The position numbers and the translations under genes were made by a program. From JAJEAD01 sp964420925 (GTDB taxonomy: Bacteria > Pseudomonadota > Gammaproteobacteria > HK1): a stretch of 28,541 nucleotides of DNA. The notes below the pieces were generated by a model. The model worked only from the letters and a program-made list of their open reading frames with translations. It was not told the origin of the DNA and made no database searches. Shown in pieces: positions 15,482-23,525 of the stretch; the stretch's first letter is position 1, and each line of letters begins with the position of its first letter. The DNA lies in assembly GCA_964420925.1 (NCBI GenBank), contig CAYQVB010000017.1:1-28541 (forward strand), in the 5' to 3' direction.

Positions 15482-16261
15482 ATGGCCAGCACATGGCGGC
15501 GGCTGCAGCGCTCCGGCGCGGCGGAGCGTTTCTTCGGATACGGATCGCTGATCGCGCTGGCCGCGTTCTGCTACACGTCGATCAACTGGGAGTTCCTCTC
15601 CTACCTCGAGTTTTCCATCGTCTACAAGTATCGCCTCCCGCTGCTGAAGGGACTCGGCATGACCCTGGTGATCACCGCGAGCACCGTGGTGATCGGCTAC
15701 GTGAGCGGAGTCCTGCTCGCCATCCTCTACCAGATTCCGTTCAAACCCCTGCGCTGGATCATCGCGGTGCACGTGGAGATCTGGCGCAACACCCCGCTCC
15801 TCGTCCAGCTCTTCTGGGTCCACTTCGCGCTACCGGTGCTCACTGGCGTATCCACCAGCGTGCTGGTGAGCGGGATCATCGCGATGTCGCTGCAGGCGAG
15901 CGCCTACCTCACCGAGATCGCGCGCGCCGGGATCGACGCGGTGCCCAAGGGCCAGTGGGAGGCGGCCAATTCGCTTGCGCTGCCCGCGCCTACGGTCTGG
16001 CTCACGATCGTCCTGCCGCAGGCGATGAAGATCATGATTCCGCCGCTCGCCAACACCGCGATCAGCTTCTTCAAGGCGAGCACCGTGCTCTCGCTCATCT
16101 CGGTGGGCGAGCTCATGACCATTTCCAACACCATCGCCAACTTCACGTTCAAGCAGATCGAGGTCCTGACCGCGGTTGGAGTGGTCTTCTTCGTGCTCGG
16201 GTACGCCTTCAGCGGCCTGACCTACAAGCTCGAGAACGTGCTGCAGCGCTCGGAGCGTTGA
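15482..16261 (+). CDS. Amino-acid-type ABC transporter permease 1
   Basis: This 259-residue inner-membrane permease belongs to the HisMQ/GlnP family. After a short cytoplasmic start it has a first span (YGSLIALAAFCYT), a longer periplasmic stretch, and then the conserved core with spans such as TLVITASTVVIGYVSGVL. 'EIWRNTPLLVQLFWVHFALP' is the family hallmark. The EAA loop that docks the ATPase is 'EIARAGIDAVPKGQWEAANS', followed by SLALPAPTVWLTIVLPQAMK. The start at 15482 has no strong ribosome site; the gene may depend on translation from upstream. It forms a heterodimer channel with the permease encoded 9 bases downstream. Confidence 0.92.
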   Translation: MASTWRRLQRSGAAERFFGYGSLIALAAFCYTSINWEFLSYLEFSIVYKYRLPLLKGLGMTLVITASTVVIGYVSGVLLAILYQIPFKPLRWIIAVHVEIWRNTPLLVQLFWVHFALPVLTGVSTSVLVSGIIAMSLQASAYLTEIARAGIDAVPKGQWEAANSLALPAPTVWLTIVLPQAMKIMIPPLANTAISFFKASTVLSLISVGELMTISNTIANFTFKQIEVLTAVGVVFFVLGYAFSGLTYKLENVLQRSER

Positions 16262-16270
16262 GACGGGACG

Positions 16271-16930
16271 ATGGAATTCAACGTATTCGTCATCAAGCAG
16301 CACTGGCCGCTCCTGGTTGAAGGCGCGGTCATGACCTTCTTAATCTGCGCCGCATCGCTCGGGCTCGGCGTCGTGTTGGGAGCCATTCTGTGCTTTGGAA
16401 AGATGCGCCGCCGGGGCATCTTCTTCCGGATCTCGACGATCATCATCGACGTGTTCCGCACCCTGCCGGAGCTGGTTCCGATCTTCTGGATCTACAGCGC
16501 CGGGCCGCTCATATTCGACTTCCGGATCACGGCTGTGGGGGCGGGAATCGTCGCGCTCACCCTGTACGCGGGCGCATTCCTCGCGGAGATATTCCGGGCC
16601 GGCCTGCAGGCGGTCCCGCGCGGCCAGTACGAAGCGGGCAACTCCCTGGGGATTCCGCTTTTCTGGCTCTACTGGGTGGTCATTTCGCCCCAAGCTCTGC
16701 GCATGATGATCCCGCCCTTCGTCAACTTCATCTGCGATCTCGTCAAGGTGTCGAGCCTGCTCTCGGCCATCGGCATTACCGAACTTGCCTACCAGGCAAG
16801 CATCATCAGCGGCGAGACCTTCCGCTATCTCGAGATCTTCACCGTCGCGGGGGTGCTCTACTTCCTGATCATCTTCCCGCTCAGCATGTTCGCCCGGCAC
16901 CGGGAGAAGAAGCTCGCGGTCGCGAACTGA
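16271..16930 (+). CDS. Amino-acid-type ABC transporter permease 2
   Basis: This 219-residue HisMQ/GlnP-family permease is the second half of the transporter channel. It has five or so membrane spans, the family hallmark DVFRTLPELVPIFWIY, and an EAA loop 'EIFRAGLQAVPRGQYEAGNS'. The length is typical for the shorter permease of PAAT transporters. The ATG lies 9 bases after the previous stop with GGGA just upstream, so both permeases are translated from one mRNA. The cytoplasmic C-terminus ends in a basic stretch (RHREKK). It is followed by the convergent Rieske-type gene, 33 bases away. Confidence 0.92.
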   Translation: MEFNVFVIKQHWPLLVEGAVMTFLICAASLGLGVVLGAILCFGKMRRRGIFFRISTIIIDVFRTLPELVPIFWIYSAGPLIFDFRITAVGAGIVALTLYAGAFLAEIFRAGLQAVPRGQYEAGNSLGIPLFWLYWVVISPQALRMMIPPFVNFICDLVKVSSLLSAIGITELAYQASIISGETFRYLEIFTVAGVLYFLIIFPLSMFARHREKKLAVAN

Positions 16931-16963
16931 GCGGAGGATTCCCCAGCACGGGGATGCATCGGC

Positions 16964-18199
16964 TCAACCGACGGCGGATGTCGCTTCCCTTGCCGCAACG
17001 AGCGGCACCCTCGACGAGACGTCATCCGCGACGAGGTTGCTGAGCCCGTAATGGAGCTCGTCCCAGAAGGGGGCGTAGTAATGCTGCTGCCATACCGGCG
17101 AGGCCCGCGCGCGTTGCACGGCCTCGATCGCGATGCGGTCTTCGTCGTAGACCTTGTCGTAGCGCTCCGCGAGCCCACGATGGTAGGCGGCGAAGTCGGC
17201 GCTCTCCGTCGCCTCGGGATCGAAATTGCCACACTGGAGAATCCGGCTGCGGCCGGGCGCCTCCGGGATACAGACCCCGAGCCGGAACATGTTCACCCGG
17301 ATCGGCATTGCGATATTGGGATACAGGGTAACGAAGTAGCCTTTTGTCGGCGGACCCGATCGGCCGAGATGGGGGGTGTTGCCGCCGGACGCATACGTGT
17401 TGGGCACATCGCTCATCCGGAACCCGAAGGCGAGGAGCGGACCCTCGCGCACCGTGAAGAAGGTCCTCTTGCCGTCGCGCACCCTCGGCACGTCGGGCGA
17501 GCGGCGGTACGCCTCGTGGGTGAAGCCCTCGTGGAGGATGTTGATGGCGGCGTTCTCGATGTAGCTCTTCCAGTTCGCGTCCACTCCGCGCCCGGTCCGG
17601 GCGAGGACATCGTCATCCTCCACCGGCACCGCGCGGTCGAGGTCGTACTCGTCGAGCAGCCGGTAGAGCGGGGCGAGGTGTGCGTCCAGCCGTCCTGCTT
17701 GCCCGCCGAGGTCCACGAAGAGCAGGCCGAGCCGGCATTCGGAACGAATCTCCACGAGGTCGGCGTTTCGCCCTTCGAGGCATGAGGGATCTCCGGCCGG
17801 CGTACCGTCCCAATAGGGGGCGGCGAGGAGGCGCCCGCGCAGGTCGTAGCGCCAACCGTGGTAGTAGATCTCGATCTCGGCCGCTCCGCGCTGCTCGTCG
17901 CGCACTGCGAGGCAGCCGTCGTAGGGACAAATGTTGTGGAAGGCGCGCAAGGTCCCGTCGTCTCCGCGAACCAGCGCAATCGGCTGGCCGAAGAGCTCTA
18001 TCGGACGCATGTCGCCGGGTTGGGGCAAGGTCCCCTCGAACGCGAGCGCCATCCAGCGGCGGTGGAAGATGCGCTCGACTTCCAGGTCGAAGAAGGCGCG
18101 GGAGGTGAAGGCCCGTGCGGGCAGGGCCAGCGCCCGCTCGATGGGGGCGCGGATGGATGCCAGCTCCTCCCGCGTCAGCTCGATGTCCCGTCCATTCAT
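16964..18199 (-). CDS. Rieske non-heme iron oxygenase alpha-subunit homologue with degenerate Rieske ligands
   Basis: This 411-residue protein has the length and layout of a ring-hydroxylating oxygenase alpha subunit. The Rieske region reads FHNICPYDGC ... EIYYHGWRYDLRG. Family ligands are CxH and CxxH; here C91 and H114 remain, but the first histidine is Y93 and the second cysteine is I111. In the catalytic domain, NWKSYIENAAINILHEGFTH keeps the iron ligands H223 and H228, and D354 is the likely third ligand. The bridging acid two or three residues before the first histidine is N220. The ATG at 18199 has a GGGGAGGA site 9 bases upstream. Normal electron transfer through a [2Fe-2S] cluster seems unlikely; it may be a regulator, use a rearranged ligand set (H88, C91, C96, H114), or be decaying. 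It lies with the M24 and racemase genes on the - strand. Confidence 0.85.
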   Translation of the reverse strand: MNGRDIELTREELASIRAPIERALALPARAFTSRAFFDLEVERIFHRRWMALAFEGTLPQPGDMRPIELFGQPIALVRGDDGTLRAFHNICPYDGCLAVRDEQRGAAEIEIYYHGWRYDLRGRLLAAPYWDGTPAGDPSCLEGRNADLVEIRSECRLGLLFVDLGGQAGRLDAHLAPLYRLLDEYDLDRAVPVEDDDVLARTGRGVDANWKSYIENAAINILHEGFTHEAYRRSPDVPRVRDGKRTFFTVREGPLLAFGFRMSDVPNTYASGGNTPHLGRSGPPTKGYFVTLYPNIAMPIRVNMFRLGVCIPEAPGRSRILQCGNFDPEATESADFAAYHRGLAERYDKVYDEDRIAIEAVQRARASPVWQQHYYAPFWDELHYGLSNLVADDVSSRVPLVAAREATSAVG

Positions 18200-18242
18200 C
18201 GCTTCATTTCCTCCCCAATCCGGAATTGCCGGAAACAAGCTC

Positions 18243-18330
18243 CTGGATTCTGTGCCCCGCTTTCGCGGTGGCCAAGGGGTCGTGCGGGAACGGCGAGGAA
18301 TGGCGTTGTTCGTGTTTTCTCGTCGTTCCC
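18243..18330. repeat. Degenerate ATTCCCGCG-type intergenic repeat
   Basis: It resembles the reverse complement of the element near 12921-13005: TGGATTCTG, CCCCGC, TTCGCGG and GCGGGAA occur in the same order. Imperfect arms GGGAACGGCGAGGA (18286-18299) and TTCTCGTCGTTCCC (18317-18330) match at 12 of 14 positions. It fills part of the 292-base gap upstream of the Rieske-type gene; the rest of the gap shows nothing recognisable. Confidence 0.5.
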
Positions 18331-18491
18331 TTGAAGAGCAGGTTTCTACGAGGCAGGAAGAACTTTGATCATCCCGAACCAGACTTTGCGAAGAAGGGAG
18401 TAACGGTTACGCATCTATCCGCCTGGCGCCGTCCCTCGAAACGGCGGTGTCCGCACGGAATGTCTGTGTTTGTCGGTGCACCAGAGCTCCG

Positions 18492-19667
18492 CTATCTCAC
18501 GTAGACCTTGTGCTCCACGCCGCCGGTGAGGGTTTCGCAGCCGTCGTCGGTCACCAGTATCGTGTCGCTGCAGCAGGAGCGCTTGACCTGCTCCATTCCG
18601 GTCAGGAATACGTGGCCGGCGAGGAGATGGAAGGTCATGCCGGCCTCGAGCGGGCGCGTCTCGCCCTGGGTCATGCTCAGGATATGCCCCTCGCCCCAGT
18701 CCGGCGCGAAGGCGATGCCGATGGAATAGGCGGCCCGGCTGTTGCGTTGCGCCGCTTCGCCCGCCTCCTCACGCAGGCGCCGCTGCACCAGGGCGTGGAT
18801 GTCGCCGGCGGGGACGCCGGGCCGAATCGCCGCCTTTGTTTCGCGCATGATCGCGTTGCCGGTCTCCATGCCCCGCAGCAGCGCGTCGGGCGGATCGCCG
18901 AGAAACACCTGCCCGTACAGGGCGGCATGGTATCGGTTGATGCAGCCCGGCATCTCCATCGTGATGCTGTCGCCCGCCTCCAGCGGGTGGCGGGCCCAGG
19001 TCGCGTGGGTCTGCGCGTCCCGCGCGCCGGTGCGGATGAAGATCGGCAATCCGGTGTACTCGCTGCCCGCGAGGATCTGCGCGCGGTGGATCTCGGCCGC
19101 CACGTCGTTCTCGGTGACTCCCGCCCGGCAGGCATCGATGCCCGCCCGCAGTCCCGCCTCCGCCGCCCGCGCCGCGTGGCGCATGTACTCGAGCTCCTGG
19201 GGCGACTTGACGAGACGGCCTGCCTCGACGAGGCCCGCGGCGTCGACGAAGGTCGCCGAGGGCAGCGCAGCGACGAGGCGCTTCTCGTCGCGGGTGCGCA
19301 GAAAAAACGAGTCGTAGTCGAGCCCGATGCGGCTTTCGGCGAGACCGAGACCGCCAAGCACGTCCCGGGTATGGGCAATCCAGTCCTCGAAATCCTCGTA
19401 GGGACGGCAGTCCTCCACCCAGGACAGCGGCTCGACGTTCGACGCCTCGTTCATGCGCACCACGAACACCGGCTCGCGCTCGAGCGGCACGATGAGGGTC
19501 TGGTACCAGTAGTAGCCCGGCGTCTGGTAGCCGCTCAGGTAGTAGAGGTTCTCGGGGCTGGTGACGAGAAGCACGTCGGCGCCCGCCGCCTCCATGCGCC
19601 GGCGCAAGGCGTCCAGACGCTCCCGGTACTCCCCCAGGCTGAAGTACTGGAAGCGCGGCGCTCTCAC
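18492..19667 (-). CDS. M24-fold hydrolase, DoeA/EutD (ectoine hydrolase)-like
   Basis: This 391-residue protein has a creatinase-type N-terminal domain (residues 1 to about 155, with ENLYYLSGYQTPGYYW) and a pita-bread M24 catalytic domain. The run GCINRYHAALYGQVFLG contains H247, the catalytic histidine of creatinase-like members. 'SIGIAFAPDWGEGHILSM' with 'LEAGMTFHLLAG' closely resembles ectoine hydrolases. The acidic metal ligands of true M24 aminopeptidases are not conserved (for example the late Glu is replaced near S367), as in creatinase. It probably opens a C-N bond in a cyclic or amide substrate. It starts with GTG directly after the racemase-family stop (TAGGTG), so the two genes are translationally coupled. 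Ectoine is a reasonable but unproven substrate. Confidence 0.87.
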   Translation of the reverse strand: MRAPRFQYFSLGEYRERLDALRRRMEAAGADVLLVTSPENLYYLSGYQTPGYYWYQTLIVPLEREPVFVVRMNEASNVEPLSWVEDCRPYEDFEDWIAHTRDVLGGLGLAESRIGLDYDSFFLRTRDEKRLVAALPSATFVDAAGLVEAGRLVKSPQELEYMRHAARAAEAGLRAGIDACRAGVTENDVAAEIHRAQILAGSEYTGLPIFIRTGARDAQTHATWARHPLEAGDSITMEMPGCINRYHAALYGQVFLGDPPDALLRGMETGNAIMRETKAAIRPGVPAGDIHALVQRRLREEAGEAAQRNSRAAYSIGIAFAPDWGEGHILSMTQGETRPLEAGMTFHLLAGHVFLTGMEQVKRSCCSDTILVTDDGCETLTGGVEHKVYVR

Positions 19668-20462
19668 CTAGCCCGCCTCGCCCGCGAGCAGGCGGCCGAA
19701 GCCGGACACCGCGGCGTCGCAGCCCGCGAGGCGCAGGCAGTCCCAGGCGAGCGCCTGGTTGCTGCTCACCACCGGCTTGCCGAGCGCTTCCTCCAGGCGC
19801 CCGATGACGGGCGACACCCGAAGGGCGGTGCAGGAGATGAAGAGCCCGTCCACCGACGCCGGGGACGCGAGCGCGAGCCCCGCCTCGAAGATCGCCTGCG
19901 GCGGCACCCGCACGATGTTGGGGTCGCCGCGCTGCTTGAAGCTGCCCTTGTCCACGACGTCGAAGCCCTGTCCGCTCACGTAGCGCTCCACGACCACGTT
20001 GACCTCGTCGGTATAGGGGTCGAGCAGCGCGATCCGCTTGCAGCCGAGCGCGCGCAGGCCCTTGGCGGCCGCGCTCACCGGGTTGGTGCAGGCCATTCCG
20101 GGCCTTGCTGCCCGGATGCGTTCGGCCACCACCTCCGGCCCGATCGCCATGGATCCCGAGGTGCACCCGAAGGCCATCACGTCGATCTTGAACTCGGGCA
20201 CGATGATCGCCGCGGCTTCCGTAATGTGCCCCTCGAGCAGGCGCAGCGACTCGACGGTGCCGGCGGTGGTGTTCGGAATGCGGCTCGCGTAGACGGCCAC
20301 GCCGTCGAGCGGCAGGAAGTTGCGCAGCTCCGGCTCGATGGTCACGTCGTTGCACAGTGTGACGAGCCCGATGGCGGCCCGGGACGCGGGGCCATCGTCG
20401 TGCTCGCAGGGCATCAGGCGCCAGTCGCCGTTCGCGGAAACATCCAGTGCAGCAGCACTCAT
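19668..20462 (-). CDS. Asp/Glu racemase-superfamily protein, EutA/maleate isomerase-like
   Basis: This 264-residue protein belongs to the superfamily of Asp/Glu racemases, maleate isomerases and arylmalonate decarboxylases. Both catalytic cysteines are present: C100 in AFGCTSGSM and C211 in FISCTALR. That fits an isomerase or racemase and not arylmalonate decarboxylase, which has one cysteine. The late pattern KPVVSSNQALAWDCLRLAG is typical of the maleate isomerase/EutA branch. The ATG at 20462 has an AAGGA site just upstream and the downstream M24 gene follows without a gap. EutA of ectoine loci acts on hydroxyectoine with EutB and EutC; here eutB is not present in the window. The gene is divergent from ubiD, 221 bases away. 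Confidence 0.87.
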   Translation of the reverse strand: MSAAALDVSANGDWRLMPCEHDDGPASRAAIGLVTLCNDVTIEPELRNFLPLDGVAVYASRIPNTTAGTVESLRLLEGHITEAAAIIVPEFKIDVMAFGCTSGSMAIGPEVVAERIRAARPGMACTNPVSAAAKGLRALGCKRIALLDPYTDEVNVVVERYVSGQGFDVVDKGSFKQRGDPNIVRVPPQAIFEAGLALASPASVDGLFISCTALRVSPVIGRLEEALGKPVVSSNQALAWDCLRLAGCDAAVSGFGRLLAGEAG

Positions 20463-20683
20463 ATCCTTACCCCCCTGGACTGAAATGCTCTGGCGGCGCA
20501 TGGTAGCAGCAACCGCGCCGGGCGGAGGCACCGGCGCACCACGCAAACTCGAGGAGGACGGGCAGTGGATCACGTCGTTCCCCGGCGCTCCTGCGCCCCC
20601 TTTGGCTCGCGCCGCGATGTCGTCTCGTCGACGGCTCACGACCTGTCCCGCTCGAGACCCGAACAGAAATCGGAGGACGGGAC
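20463..20683. promoter_or_regulatory. Divergent promoter region between the racemase-family and UbiD genes
   Basis: These 221 bases must carry the start signals for both directions. Ribosome sites are visible: AAGGA before the racemase-family gene and GGAGG before the UbiD gene. No convincing -35/-10 pair or operator palindrome can be picked out by eye. Confidence 0.35.
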
Positions 20684-22003
20684 ATGAGGCACTATCTCGA
20701 ACGTCTGCGCCAGCGGGGCGAGCTGCTCGTAACCGACCGGCCGGTATCGGCCCGCCACGAGCTCGCTGCGATTACGGAGAAGGTGCAGCGCACCTCCAAC
20801 CGGCCCATCCTGTTCACCAACGTCTCGGGCACCGAGCTGCCGGTGCTCACCAACACCTACGGCAGCCGCGAGCGCCTCGCCGAGATCCTCGGCATCGGCC
20901 CCCGGGACTTCTGCCGCAAGTGGAACGAGCTCGCGAACCTCGGCGCCCTGGATGGCCCGCCCAAGCGCAGCGTGCCGATGCCCAACGACCTCTCCGACGC
21001 GAAGGTCAGCGACCTGCCCCTCCTCACCTACTCCGAACGCGACGGCGGGCCCTACTTCACCTCCGCCCTCTTCCTCGCCGAGGAGCCCGAGACCGGCGTC
21101 CCGAACCTCTCCTTCCACCGCTCCATGTTCGTGAGCGACGAGGAACTCCGCTGCCGTCTCGCCCCCACCCACCACCTGACGATGTACCACGAGAAGGCGG
21201 AACAGATGGGCCGGCACCTGGAGGCGGCGATGCTGATCGGGCCGCAGCCGGAGGTCTTTCTCGCCGCCGCGGCGCCGGTGCCCTACGAGACCGACGAGCT
21301 CGAGGTCGCGGCGAACCTCGCCGGCGCCCCGATCGAGATGCGGCCCTGCAAGCACATCGACCTGATGGTGCCCGCCTCCACCGAGATCGTGATCGAGGGC
21401 CGCTTCTTGCCGAACGAGCGCCGTCCCGAGGGGCCCTTCGGCGAGTTCATGGGCTACTACGTGCCGGTCGGCGACAACGCGGTGTTCGAGGTGCTCGGGG
21501 TGTCGGTGCGCGAAGACGCCGTCTTCCACAGCATCAACTGCGGCTCGGCGGAAGAGGTGCTGACGCTGGAGCTTTCGATTGCCGCCAACACCTACTCGCG
21601 CATCAGTGCGGTGCTGCCGGGCATCCTGGACGTCGCCTGCCTGCCCTTCGTGCTGCAGACGGTGGTGCAGATCGACCAGCACTTCGAGGGACACGCCCGG
21701 CAGGTGATCCTCTCGGTGTTCGGCAACTCGCCGGTCTGGGCCAAGTACTGCATCGTCGTCGACGGGGACGTCGACCTCTACGACCTGAACGACGTCAACT
21801 GGGCGGTCATGACCCGCGCGAGGCCGGACCGCGACGTCATCATCGTTCCCGAGACTCCCTCCTTCTACCGCGACGCCCACCACGACCACTGGGGCCGGAT
21901 GGGCATCGACGCCACCGCGCCCTTCGCACGCCGGGAGCAGTTCCTCCGAAAAGTGGTGCCGGGAGTCGACGAGGTCGACCTGGACGCGTACTTCGGCGGC
22001 TGA
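20684..22003 (+). CDS. UbiD-family decarboxylase (prenylated-FMN dependent)
   Basis: This 439-residue protein is a UbiD-family (de)carboxylase, a group that uses prenylated FMN to decarboxylate aromatic or alpha,beta-unsaturated acids. The catalytic E-R-E set is in place: R146 (SFHRSMF), E249 and E254 (PEGPFGEFMGYY). The five-residue spacing between the two glutamates matches Fdc1 and UbiD. Metal and phosphate ligands such as N141 and H168 are present in the expected regions. The ATG has a GGAGG site about 10 bases upstream. No UbiX-like prenyltransferase gene, needed to make the cofactor, lies in the window. The gene is transcribed alone and divergently from the racemase-family/M24 pair, and could act on a product of the same pathway. 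Confidence 0.9.
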   Translation: MRHYLERLRQRGELLVTDRPVSARHELAAITEKVQRTSNRPILFTNVSGTELPVLTNTYGSRERLAEILGIGPRDFCRKWNELANLGALDGPPKRSVPMPNDLSDAKVSDLPLLTYSERDGGPYFTSALFLAEEPETGVPNLSFHRSMFVSDEELRCRLAPTHHLTMYHEKAEQMGRHLEAAMLIGPQPEVFLAAAAPVPYETDELEVAANLAGAPIEMRPCKHIDLMVPASTEIVIEGRFLPNERRPEGPFGEFMGYYVPVGDNAVFEVLGVSVREDAVFHSINCGSAEEVLTLELSIAANTYSRISAVLPGILDVACLPFVLQTVVQIDQHFEGHARQVILSVFGNSPVWAKYCIVVDGDVDLYDLNDVNWAVMTRARPDRDVIIVPETPSFYRDAHHDHWGRMGIDATAPFARREQFLRKVVPGVDEVDLDAYFGG

Positions 22004-22163
22004 GGCGCGTAGCGTCGGAGCGCTGGGCGGGCGCTCTAATCCGGCGGCCGCGCGCGCCGCCCGAGTCTCGTCATCGTGCAGCAGACGGAAGATGGGGCGC
22101 TGAACGTCCGGAAAGCTCATGTGATGGATCGCGCGCCGGCGCCCTGCGCCTCCGAGCGAGCGG

Positions 22164-23168
22164 TCACAGCACCTCCGCGAGCCGGACCGCCCGCCGCTCG
22201 TCCACGGACCGGACTGCGGCCTCGGCCAGCGCCAGCGCCATGAGGCCGTCGTGGCCGGTGGTCGGGGTCGGGGCGCCCGCGCTGACCGCCTCGACGAAGG
22301 CCGCGATCTCCGCGGCGTAGGCGGCGGCGTAGCGGGTCATGAAGAAGTCGAGAAGGGGCGGCCGGTGATAGCCGTCGCCGTCGGCGAGCTCGATCCGCGA
22401 CTGGTGATGGCTCTCCGCCGATACCGCTCCCCTGGAGCCGTGCACCTCGACCCGCTGGTCGTAGCCGAAGGTGGCCCGGCGCGAGTTGGTGATCGTGCAG
22501 TGCCTGCCGTGATCGGTCGTCAGCAGGACGTTCGCGCTGTCGAAATCGCCGAGCTCGCCGATCCGCGGGTCGACCAGCACGCTGGCCGCGGCATGGACCG
22601 TCTCCACTTCCTCGCCGAGAAGCCAGCGCGCAACGTCGAAGTCGTGGATGGTCATGTCGCGGAAGATGCCGCCGGAGCGCCGGATGTAGTCGTAGGGGGG
22701 CGGTTCGGGATCGCGGGAGATGAGCGTCACCATCTCCACGTCGCCGATCCCTCCGTTGTCGATGGCTCGCTTCAGCGCCCGGAAGTCCGGATCGAAGCGA
22801 CGCTGGAATCCCACCATCAGCGTGCCGCCCTCGGCCTCGACGGTGGCCAGGCAGGTCCTGGCCCGGGCCACCAATAGGTCCAGGGGCTTCTCGCAGAAGA
22901 CCGCCTTGCCCGCACGCACGAAGCGCTCGATCAGATCGGCGTGAGTCTCGGTGGGCGAGCAGATGATCGCGGCGTCGATGTCGTCGGAGCCCTCGATCTC
23001 GTCGAGCGGGCGGATCTCGCAGCGATGGGCTTCCGCCACCTTCCTCGCGGCTCCGGCCACCGGGTCCGCGACCGCGACCAGCTCCGCCCCGGGCACCGAG
23101 GACAGGGCGCGGGCGTGGACCTCGCCGATGCGGCCCGCCCCGATCAGCCCGATTCCGATGCTCTTCAT
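22164..23168 (-). CDS. iolG: Gfo/Idh/MocA oxidoreductase, probable inositol 2-dehydrogenase
   Basis: This 334-residue protein oxidises myo-inositol (or a related inositol or sugar) to the 2-keto form with NAD+. The Rossmann motif GAGRIG is at 10-15. The catalytic set of IolG, K-D-H, is found as K94 (CEKPLD), D171 and H175 (FRDMTIHDFDVARWL), close to Bacillus IolG numbering. 'GFQRRFDPDFRALKRAI' is a typical IolG run. The ATG at 23168 (MKSIGIGLIGAG) was chosen because the Rossmann strand starts there; longer in-frame starts add sequence without family character. It is divergent from iolD and iolE, which supports the inositol role. Related family members act on other polyols, so the exact substrate is not certain. 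Confidence 0.87.
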   Translation of the reverse strand: MKSIGIGLIGAGRIGEVHARALSSVPGAELVAVADPVAGAARKVAEAHRCEIRPLDEIEGSDDIDAAIICSPTETHADLIERFVRAGKAVFCEKPLDLLVARARTCLATVEAEGGTLMVGFQRRFDPDFRALKRAIDNGGIGDVEMVTLISRDPEPPPYDYIRRSGGIFRDMTIHDFDVARWLLGEEVETVHAAASVLVDPRIGELGDFDSANVLLTTDHGRHCTITNSRRATFGYDQRVEVHGSRGAVSAESHHQSRIELADGDGYHRPPLLDFFMTRYAAAYAAEIAAFVEAVSAGAPTPTTGHDGLMALALAEAAVRSVDERRAVRLAEVL

Positions 23169-23525
23169 CTTGCGACTGTCCACTGAGGGGGCCCGCAGGG
23201 CGCGCATGCCATTGAGATCCCCCTTGCGCTCCCGGGGCGCTGTTCCGCAACGCTTTCCGGCCACGGCAACCCGCAACCGATTCGAGAAATGCGGCGCTGG
23301 AGTCTATACGTCACCGCCCGAAGCCAACAGCGCAGGCGCGGCCGTATCGTGGGAGAACGAGAGTCCGGCGCAACGGCGCGGTGCTGCCGCCCTGGGGCGC
23401 ACGCTCGGCATCCCGGAGATGACCCGGAGATGTGAGCGCAGCGTATCGGACCGGGCGACTCGCGGGGGATCGGATACTCTTGCCGGTGGGGAAGCTCTCC
23501 CATTCGCCGAGCGCAGAGGTGTTCC
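23169..23525. other. Divergent iolG-iolD control region, no gene seen
   Basis: These 357 bases contain no credible gene. A ribosome site AGAGGTG precedes the iolD ATG. A short direct repeat CCGGAGATG occurs twice around 23416-23437, and a -10-like GATACT lies at about 23473-23478 without a good -35. No iol regulator (IolR or RpiR type) gene is present in the window. Confidence 0.5.

Noticed and set aside
18492..19667. True metal-dependent M24 aminopeptidase (Xaa-Pro peptidase)
   Set aside because: The acidic metal ligands are not conserved and the RYHA and PDWGEGH runs match creatinase/DoeA-like members instead.
19668..20462. Arylmalonate decarboxylase
   Set aside because: That enzyme has a single catalytic cysteine; here both C100 and C211 are present, as in racemases and maleate isomerases.
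20636..22120. 494-codon frame on the - strand opposite the UbiD gene
   Set aside because: It is full of Val/His/Asp/Arg runs typical of reverse-strand translation and matches no family; the + strand UbiD frame has its catalytic residues and a ribosome site.
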